Origin: DASUZD01 sp036377055
GTDB taxonomy: Bacteria > Actinomycetota > Thermoleophilia > Gaiellales > Gaiellaceae
Direction: 5' to 3'
DNA: 5,123 nt
Assembly: GCA_036377055.1 (NCBI GenBank)
Contig: DASUZD010000101.1
Span: 1-5,123, forward strand
Part shown: one piece after another, positions 1 through 5,123 of the stretch
Numbering within the stretch: position 1 is the first letter of the stretch
Layout: each line of letters starts with the position of its first letter
Position numbers and translations under genes: made by a program
Notes under the pieces: model-generated
The model's input: the letters and a program-made list of their open reading frames with translations, nothing else
What the model was told of the DNA's origin: nothing
The model's database searches: none

Positions 1-2975
1 AGCGCGAACGGCTCGAGATACGTCCCCGGGATTCCGAGGCTGGGGGCCTCCGCCTCGAGCTGCTTCTGTTCCCCCAGTGCGGCGAGAGCATCGAGTCGCG
101 CCGCGGCGGATTGCAGCGCATACCAGGGGTGGGTCGCGGCAAGCGTCTCCGGCGTGGGCGCCACGCGCTCGACCTCGTCGAGCCGGCCGCGGAGAAGCGC
201 CAGTCTCGTCCGCGGAGCAGAGAGGAGCACGGGATTTGCTTTGCCCGACAGCTCCTCACCGCGTTCCTCGTAGCGCCGGGCCGCATCGTCGTCGCCGCGG
301 TACGCGGCCGCAAGGGCGGTCACGAGCATCGAGCGGGAGTTGCGGACGCACGGCGTCCAAAAATTGGCCTCGACCGCCGCCTGAGTCCCGGGAGCAAGCT
401 CGAGCACGGTGTCCCAGCCGCCGGCGGCCTCTTCGATCTCGAGCCGGACCGCGAACCCATGGAGGCGGTGATGCGCTGACAGCGGCTGGACGACCTCGGA
501 GTGCTTCGCCGAGAGCTCGCGGGCCTCGTCGAGCCGTCCGGTGGCGACGCACGGCGGAATCGCGTGCTCGTAGACGTCGGCGATGTGGTCGGGGTCGGTG
601 ATCTCGCCGGACATCTCGAGCGCCGTGCGGCCCATCGCGAACGCAGCGGCGTAATCGCCGCGCGAAAACGCAGCGTCGGTCCGCGCCTGCCAGGCTCGGG
701 AGGCGAGCTCGTCGTCGTGCAGCCGCTCGACGAGGTTTCCCGCCTCCTCAGCGGCGTCTCCCTGCCAGGGTTCCCAAAAGGCGCGCGCAAGCAAGGCCTT
801 CGCGCGTGCCGGCGTCTCGTCGTCGGCGGATTCCAGCGCGCTCTCGATCCAGCCTTCGACGAGGGCAGAGTCGGGCCGCGTCGACCACATCCCGGAGCGA
901 ATGGCCGTTTGAAAGGCGAGCTCGGCGTACGTCTCGGCGCAGATCTGCCGATCGGTGCAACGTTCGAGCGACTCCTGCATCGCCGTCCAGAACGCCTCCC
1001 CGTCGAACTTGAGCGCATTCGCGCGCCCGATCTCCCGCCAGATCTCGGAGCGTTGCGCCGCCTCTGTTTCGAGCTCGAGCGCGCGCTGCAAGAGCGCGAT
1101 TCCGTCGTCGAGCTCGTAGCGTGCAATTGCGAGCACCGCAGCGCGGCGAAGCCAGGATCGCGCCTCCTTGCGCACGCGCTCGAGCCCCTCTTCATCGCTT
1201 CCCCAGACGAGATCCGCATCTTCAGGGCGGACGGCCTCGGCATAGTGGTGGGCGAGCAACGCCGCGTGATCGTCGCGGCCCTCACCGGTCCTTCCGATCC
1301 AGTCGGCGAAAGCCGCGTGAAGCCGCGCTCGGCGCGCTTTCGGCAGCGTTCGATATGCCACCTCACGGGTCAGCGCATGCTTGATCGCATACTCGCGGTC
1401 GTCCGGAATGGCAGACGACGGCCGCCGGCGGATGAAGTCACGCTCCTCGAGAACCCGGAGGTCCGGCTCGCCGCCGACGAGTTCGTAGACCGGACCGGCC
1501 CAGAAGACGCGGCCGATGACGGCGGCCGCCTGCAGCGCTTCCTTCTCGACCGGCGCGAGGAGATCGATCCGCGACGCGAGGACGGCCTGCACCGAGTCCG
1601 GCACGGAGAAGTCGTCCGGCAGATCGCGCAGCGTCCAGCCTCCGTTCGTGCGGACGAGCACCTCGAGATCGATCAGGGTCGCGAGCAGCTCCTCGACGAA
1701 GAATGGATTGCCTTCCGAGCGCGTGACGACGACGTTGCGAAGGCGCTCTGGCAGCTCGGTCTCGACGAGCTCGCCGATCATCCGGATCGAATCCTCGGCC
1801 GAGAGCGGCTCGAGACGGATCATGGCCGTAGTCACACGCGTCCCCCAACCCGGAGCACGCTCGAGCAGCTCCGGGCGGCCGGTGACGAGCAGGAGCAGCG
1901 ACCCGCGAACTCTCGCGGAGAGATGCTCCAAGAGCGCGAGCAGCTGGTCTTCGGCCCAATGGACGTCCTCGACGAGGACGACTGCCGGCCGCTCCATCGC
2001 CAGCTGTTCGAAGAGCTCGACACACGCGTCCTCGAAACGATCCCTCGCGGCGAGCGGGTGAAGATCTCCGGCGACGTCGAGCCCCAGAGCAAGCCCGAGG
2101 ATCCTCCGGTCGTCGAGTCGCTCCAGGACGACGTCGGGCGGGTCGCTGTCGAGGATCCCGAGCTGCTCCTTGAGCACTTCGGCAATCGGCCAGTAGGTCG
2201 TCCCCTCGCCGTACGAGAGGCATCGCCCGGTCAAGCGGATGGGCGGCGGCGACTCGCCGTCGAGAGACTCCCAGAACTCGCGGACGAGCCGCGTCTTTCC
2301 GACGCCGGCATCGCCGAGAATCGTCACGAGGGCCGGCCCAGCGCGATCGACTGCCTTCCGGTAGGAGTCCTGGAGCTCTGAAAGCTCGCGGTCCCGCGCG
2401 ACGAAGGCCCGTTGCAGGCCGGCGACTCCTCGTGGACGCATCAGTGAGAGCGCCCGGACGAGCTTCCGGCACGCGACAGGCTCGAGCTTGCCTTTCGCGT
2501 CGATCGCCACGACCTCGCCGAAATCGAACGCGCCGCGGACGGCGGCTACCGTGCGCTCGCCCACGACGATTTCGTCGGGGCCCGCCGCTTGTTCGAGCCG
2601 GGCGGCGACGTTGACGGCGTCACCGGTCACGAACGAACTCCCCTCTCGCGGGCGGTCGACGACGACCTCGCCGGTGTTGACGCCGATGCGGAGCGACAAC
2701 CGCTGGTCGATCTCGCGCACGCGCCGCCGCATCGCGAGCGCTGCGTGGAGAGCGCGCTCGGCGTCGTCCTCATGGGCCACCGGCGCCCCGAATGCCGCCA
2801 TGACAGCGTCGCCGGCGAACTTCTCGACCGTGCCGCCTGCGGCTCCGATCTCGGCCGCCATCTCCTCGTAGAAGCGATCGAGTAGGGCGCGCGTCCGCTC
2901 CGGGTCCTGCTCGTCGGCGAGCGCCGTCGAGCCGACGAGATCCGCGAACACGATCGTGACGAGCTTTCGCTCCAC
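1..2975 (-). CDS. Class III adenylate/guanylate cyclase-like protein fused to an AAA_16/STAND ATPase and helical TPR-like tail (3' end outside window)
   Basis: The frame is open from GTG 2975 to the left edge (991 codons, no stop), so the C-terminus is missing. Residues 1-175 form a class III cyclase domain: FADLVGST with metal Asp12, KFAGDAVMAAFG with Lys52 and metal Asp56, and TGDAVNVAARLE with Asn122 and Arg126. The position seven before Asn122, usually Asp or Thr, is Phe115. Residues ~190-480 are a P-loop ATPase: Walker A GDAGVGKT (221-228), Walker B VVLVED (332-337) followed by HW, and GNPFFVEEL (422-430). From ~530 it is alpha-helical, with a TPR-like stretch near 615-640. No membrane segment or signal peptide is seen, so it should be cytoplasmic. 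The start is GTG because the first cyclase strand begins at residue 5 and the kinase stops 11 bases upstream. Proteins of this architecture commonly exceed 1000 residues. Cyclic-nucleotide synthesis is the family role; activity and substrate are unproven here. Confidence 0.93.
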   Translation of the reverse strand, partial: MERKLVTIVFADLVGSTALADEQDPERTRALLDRFYEEMAAEIGAAGGTVEKFAGDAVMAAFGAPVAHEDDAERALHAALAMRRRVREIDQRLSLRIGVNTGEVVVDRPREGSSFVTGDAVNVAARLEQAAGPDEIVVGERTVAAVRGAFDFGEVVAIDAKGKLEPVACRKLVRALSLMRPRGVAGLQRAFVARDRELSELQDSYRKAVDRAGPALVTILGDAGVGKTRLVREFWESLDGESPPPIRLTGRCLSYGEGTTYWPIAEVLKEQLGILDSDPPDVVLERLDDRRILGLALGLDVAGDLHPLAARDRFEDACVELFEQLAMERPAVVLVEDVHWAEDQLLALLEHLSARVRGSLLLLVTGRPELLERAPGWGTRVTTAMIRLEPLSAEDSIRMIGELVETELPERLRNVVVTRSEGNPFFVEELLATLIDLEVLVRTNGGWTLRDLPDDFSVPDSVQAVLASRIDLLAPVEKEALQAAAVIGRVFWAGPVYELVGGEPDLRVLEERDFIRRRPSSAIPDDREYAIKHALTREVAYRTLPKARRARLHAAFADWIGRTGEGRDDHAALLAHHYAEAVRPEDADLVWGSDEEGLERVRKEARSWLRRAAVLAIARYELDDGIALLQRALELETEAAQRSEIWREIGRANALKFDGEAFWTAMQESLERCTDRQICAETYAELAFQTAIRSGMWSTRPDSALVEGWIESALESADDETPARAKALLARAFWEPWQGDAAEEAGNLVERLHDDELASRAWQARTDAAFSRGDYAAAFAMGRTALEMSGEITDPDHIADVYEHAIPPCVATGRLDEARELSAKHSEVVQPLSAHHRLHGFAVRLEIEEAAGGWDTVLELAPGTQAAVEANFWTPCVRNSRSMLVTALAAAYRGDDDAARRYEERGEELSGKANPVLLSAPRTRLALLRGRLDEVERVAPTPETLAATHPWYALQSAAARLDALAALGEQKQLEAEAPSLGIPGTYLEPFA

Positions 2976-2986
2976 CTGCCGGTCTC
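2976..2986 (-). promoter_or_regulatory. Short kinase-cyclase spacer with weak ribosome binding site
   Basis: Only 11 bases separate the kinase TAA (2989-2987) from the cyclase GTG (2975-2973). On the minus strand a purine run GAGA (2986-2983) directly follows the stop, seven bases before the GTG. It is a weak Shine-Dalgarno match at a good distance. The space leaves no room for a promoter or terminator, so co-transcription and possibly translational coupling are likely. The site supports the GTG start, since no other start lies before the first cyclase strand. Confidence 0.5.
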
Positions 2987-4417
2987 TTATCGCGCGGTGA
3001 TCTCGTCGATCGCGACCTGGACGTTGTCCCCGAGACTCGTGATCCAGACCAGGAAGTAACGGCCGCCGCCGGTGAGGTCGAACCTCACCGGCGATCCGTT
3101 CAATGTCTGCGAGCTCGAGACCGCGTGGAACGGCCCGTCAGATGAGTCGCCGGCCTTGATCTGCGCCGTGAACCCGGGCGTGCCGGTCTCGATCGTCAGC
3201 GTCTTCGGCGACACCGCCTTGTCGGTGCCGACGACCAGCCCCACGCCCGGCTTCGTGAAGCTCTGGTAGTGCTCGGTCTCCCAGGCCGTATTCGGATTCG
3301 AGTCGATCGCCTTGTTCACGTCCTGGTCGTGTTCCTCGCGATCGCCGAAGGGGTCGTAGGCCGCGGCGGTTGTGAAGTGCACCGGCCCTGACGGCCTAGG
3401 AGGGGTTCCCCCGGAGGTGCCGCTCCCGCTGTCATGGAGCAGAAGCGCGCCGGCGAGCCCGCCGATCAGCGCCGCGAGGCCCACCCCGAGCAGGACGAAC
3501 GGCAGGACGCGCGAGCGACGGCGGCGCTCCCGCCGGGCGCGAGGCGGACGCGCGGGCCGGCGCGGCGGCACGACCACGGTCGCGCCTTCGGCTCCGTCGA
3601 GCTCGGCGTAGCAGGCCTCGAGCTCGGCCGCGAACTCGGACATCGAGGCGAATCGATCGTCGTTGTCCTTGGCCATCGCACACCGGATCGCCCAGTCCAG
3701 ATGCGGCGGGACGTCGGGTCGCACCTCGCCGACCGTCGGAACCGGGTCGTTCACGTGGCGCATCGCCACCGCAACGAAGTTGTCGCCGTCGAACGGCACC
3801 TCGCCGGTGAGCAGCTCGTAGAGGACGCAGCCGAGCGAGTAGATGTCGGACTGTTCGTCGACCGGCTCGCCGCGCGCCTGCTCGGGCGCGATGTAGTTGC
3901 TGGATCCCATGATCGTGCCGGTGATCGTCATCCCGTCGACGTCGAGCGCGTGGGCGATGCCGAAGTCGGTCACCTTCGCGCGCCCGTCGGCGTCGATCAG
4001 GACGTTCTGGGGCTTGACGTCGCGATGGACGAGCCCGTTCTCGTGCGCGAACGAGAGCCCGCGGGCGACCTGGAGCGCGAGCTCGATCGCCTCACGTGGC
4101 TCGAGCGGGCCCTCCTGGTCGAGGAGCTCCTTCAGGTTCATACCGTCGACGTACTCGAAGACGATGAACTGGCGGCCGTCCTGCTCGCCGCGGTCGATCA
4201 CGGTGACGATGTTCGGGTGGGCGAGCTGTGCGACCGCGCGCGCCTCGCGGCGAAAGCGCTCGACGTAGGCATCGTCGCGCGTGAACTGCTCGTGCAGGAT
4301 CTTCAGCGCGACGGTGCGCTCGAGCAGCTTGTCGTGCGCCCGATAGACACTCGACATGCCGCCTGCGCCGACGAGCTCCTCGAGCTCGTACCGGCCCGCG
4401 ATTAGTTCGCCGACCAC
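2987..4417 (-). CDS. Transmembrane Ser/Thr protein kinase (PknB-like catalytic domain) with discoidin-like extracellular domain
   Basis: A complete 476-residue gene, GTG 4417 to TAA 2987. Residues ~10-268 are a Hanks-type kinase with all key parts: glycine loop GAGGMSSVY (17-25), Lys39 in VALK, Glu58 of helix C, catalytic loop HRDVKPQN (131-138, Asp133), DFG (151-153), APE (177-179) and Arg255. It is an RD kinase, and Thr164, Thr166 and Thr168 in the activation loop are candidate autophosphorylation sites. An Arg-rich juxtamembrane stretch (286-303) precedes one hydrophobic span (~304-327), which places the kinase inside and the C-terminus outside. After a Gly/Pro/Ser linker, residues ~345-476 resemble an F5/8 type C (discoidin-like) fold, with the signature AIDSNPNTAW (370-379) and alternating beta strands; no PASTA repeats are present. 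The start is GTG because the only longer option (ATG 4534) overlaps the upstream gene by 89 bases and adds no family sequence. Substrates are unknown; the adjacent cyclase-ATPase is a plausible target by position only. Confidence 0.94.
   Translation of the reverse strand: MVGELIAGRYELEELVGAGGMSSVYRAHDKLLERTVALKILHEQFTRDDAYVERFRREARAVAQLAHPNIVTVIDRGEQDGRQFIVFEYVDGMNLKELLDQEGPLEPREAIELALQVARGLSFAHENGLVHRDVKPQNVLIDADGRAKVTDFGIAHALDVDGMTITGTIMGSSNYIAPEQARGEPVDEQSDIYSLGCVLYELLTGEVPFDGDNFVAVAMRHVNDPVPTVGEVRPDVPPHLDWAIRCAMAKDNDDRFASMSEFAAELEACYAELDGAEGATVVVPPRRPARPPRARRERRRRSRVLPFVLLGVGLAALIGGLAGALLLHDSGSGTSGGTPPRPSGPVHFTTAAAYDPFGDREEHDQDVNKAIDSNPNTAWETEHYQSFTKPGVGLVVGTDKAVSPKTLTIETGTPGFTAQIKAGDSSDGPFHAVSSSQTLNGSPVRFDLTGGGRYFLVWITSLGDNVQVAIDEITAR
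3067..3093 (-). repeat. Perfect 12-bp inverted repeat (hairpin) within the kinase 3' coding region
   Basis: Bases 3067-3078 and 3082-3093 are exact reverse complements, separated by a three-base loop (TCG on the coding strand). In the kinase frame the hairpin covers roughly residues 442-450, within the ectodomain. It begins about 77 bases before the kinase stop and 90 bases before the cyclase start. No T-run follows on the minus strand, so it is not a classical intrinsic terminator. It could slow ribosomes or RNase, or be a by-product of GC-rich codons. Confidence 0.7.
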
Positions 4418-4445
4418 GCGTGGAAGGATGCCCGGACCGGTTGAC
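4418..4445 (-). other. 28-base spacer between propeller gene and kinase
   Basis: The interval between the propeller stop TGA (4448-4446) and the kinase GTG (4417) contains no clear Shine-Dalgarno motif, no hairpin with a T-run and no recognisable -10/-35 pair. The kinase is probably translated from an operon transcript, perhaps by reinitiation after the upstream stop. A promoter inside the upstream gene cannot be excluded. Confidence 0.5.
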
Positions 4446-5123
4446 TCACAACTTGAGAGCGCGCCACGTGCGACCGCCGTCGCGGGTGATCTTGGGCTTG
4501 CCGCGAAAGTCTGATGCGACGGCGACTCTCGCATTCAGCGCAGTCGGCGCGTAGAGCTTGTATGCGAGGCCGTGGCGCTTCCAATGCCGGCCGCCGTCGA
4601 CGGTGACGTTCGCGGTCGGCCGCGCGCCTTCCGTAAGCAGCCAGACGGTGGTTGCCGAGACAGCGCTCACCGTGAACTGCGGGTAGATGTAGGGCTCGGA
4701 GCCAGACAACCTTGCGAGCAGGTGCCAGCTCCGGCCGGCGTCCCTTGTCCGGTAGAAGCCGATCACGCGGCGGCGCCCGTAGTACTCGCCGGCGACGATC
4801 CCGGTATGCCCGAAGAAGCGCACGTTCGAGAGCAGGAGCAGCCGCCCTCGGTAGCCGCGCGGCGCCGGCAACGGGGCGCGCCTCCAATGCCGACCGCCGT
4901 CGACGGTGTGAAAGAGTCGCCCGCCCGCAAGCCAGCCGCGGCTGTTACCGACGAACGTGACCGCTCCGATGTCGGGCAGATTCTCGTCGACGATGCGCCA
5001 AGATCGGCCCCCGTCGGTCGTCCGGTAGAGGCTTGCGAACGATCCGGCCGGCTCGTTCCGGACCACCCATGCTCGCCGAGCATCGAGCGCGTCGAGCAGG
5101 AAGTTCGAGCCCGCGTTGCACGT
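4446..5123 (-). CDS. Asp-box (BNR/Ycf48-like) beta-propeller protein, 5' end outside window
   Basis: The frame is open from the right edge to TGA at 4446, giving 225 visible residues; the true start lies upstream. A GTG at 5066 is in frame, but the 19 codons before it are open and continue the blade pattern, so 5066 is unlikely to be the start. Five Asp boxes of the form (S/T)xDxGxxW are visible: TTDGGRSW (35-42), TVDGGRHW (73-80), TRDAGRSW (126-133), TVDGGRHW (174-181) and TRDGGRTW (213-220). Their Asp residues are 38, 53, 48 and 39 apart, each preceded by a blade-like strand pattern such as GWLAG or VWLLT. This is typical of BNR/sialidase-type and Ycf48-like propellers; seven blades are common, so more may lie upstream. 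No sialidase catalytic residues can be assigned, and the photosystem label often given to such proteins should not be taken literally. Many homologues are exported, but the signal peptide, if any, is out of view. It sits 28 bases before the kinase on the same strand. Confidence 0.82.
   Translation of the reverse strand, partial: TCNAGSNFLLDALDARRAWVVRNEPAGSFASLYRTTDGGRSWRIVDENLPDIGAVTFVGNSRGWLAGGRLFHTVDGGRHWRRAPLPAPRGYRGRLLLLSNVRFFGHTGIVAGEYYGRRRVIGFYRTRDAGRSWHLLARLSGSEPYIYPQFTVSAVSATTVWLLTEGARPTANVTVDGGRHWKRHGLAYKLYAPTALNARVAVASDFRGKPKITRDGGRTWRALKL
4580..4605 (-). repeat. 26-bp direct repeat, copy A (Asp-box 4 coding)
   Basis: This 26-base stretch matches 4883-4908 with a single mismatch (4590 versus 4893). 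It encodes the fourth Asp box, TVDGGRHW. Most other parts of the blades have diverged at DNA level, so this pair is unusually well conserved. Confidence 0.75.
4883..4908 (-). repeat. 26-bp direct repeat, copy B (Asp-box 2 coding)
   Basis: Partner of the copy at 4580-4605, in the same orientation and frame, offset by 303 bases (exactly 101 codons). It encodes the second Asp box with the same eight residues. The in-frame spacing fits internal duplication or gene conversion between propeller blades. Confidence 0.75.

Noticed and set aside
320..1366. 348-codon minus-strand frame
   Set aside because: It is an out-of-frame shadow of the cyclase-ATPase gene, rich in Arg, Ser and Pro, as expected of an off-frame reading of GC-rich DNA.
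501..2381. 626-codon plus-strand open frame
   Set aside because: It is codon-aligned antisense to the cyclase-ATPase gene, whose minus-strand product shows clear cyclase and Walker motifs throughout this stretch. The antisense product has no recognisable domain.
1438..2472. 344-codon minus-strand frame
   Set aside because: It is Arg-rich and overlaps the ATPase domain in the wrong frame; the true frame carries Walker A and Walker B.
3067..3093. Intrinsic transcription terminator
   Set aside because: The stem is strong, but no T-run follows on the minus strand and it lies inside the kinase coding sequence.
3434..4405. 323-codon plus-strand open frame
   Set aside because: It is codon-aligned antisense to the kinase catalytic domain; the sense strand encodes every kinase motif, and the antisense translation is low-complexity with no family features.
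4418..4534. N-terminal extension of the kinase to ATG 4534
   Set aside because: It would add 39 residues with no kinase character, overlap the upstream gene by 89 bases and has no clear ribosome binding site. The family-like start VVGELIAGRY begins at GTG 4417.
4402..4887. 161-codon minus-strand frame
   Set aside because: It overlaps the propeller gene in another frame and lacks the Asp-box repeats found in the correct frame.
4933..4944. 12-base palindrome CAGCCGCGGCTG
   Set aside because: It lies within the propeller coding region, has no second copy or paired element that I can see, and short GC palindromes are common in such DNA.

Overview
This GC-rich window carries three genes, all read from the minus strand. 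They are packed with gaps of 28 and 11 bases, so they look like one operon. No rRNA, tRNA, mobile element, CRISPR array or free-standing promoter is visible. High GC, GTG starts, near absence of TTA/CTA codons, and the mix of a one-span Ser/Thr kinase with a cyclase-ATPase fusion point to an actinomycete-type bacterium. A Thermoleophilia-like lineage is possible, but that is only an impression from gene style.

In order of transcription (right to left):
(1) 5123-4446 is the 3' part of a gene for a beta-propeller protein with five Asp-box (BNR/Ycf48-like) motifs. Its 5' end lies outside the window.
(2) 4417-2987 is a complete transmembrane Ser/Thr protein kinase. It has an intact N-terminal catalytic domain, a basic juxtamembrane segment, one membrane span and a discoidin-like ectodomain where PASTA repeats are often found.
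(3) 2975-1 is the first 991 codons of a large cytoplasmic signalling protein. It has a class III nucleotide cyclase domain, a STAND/AAA_16-type ATPase and a long helical TPR-like tail. It is open through the left edge, so its C-terminus is not in view.

The likely theme is signal transduction. A membrane kinase with an external sensing or binding domain is co-expressed with a cyclase-ATPase that could be its target or a parallel output. The propeller protein upstream may be an extracytoplasmic partner. That functional link is inferred from spacing and co-orientation only.

The most notable details are the non-canonical residue at the purine-selecting position of the cyclase, a perfect 12-bp hairpin inside the 3' end of the kinase gene, and the kinase ectodomain. 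I see no wholly new system here. The window looks like a compact, mostly family-typical signalling operon.
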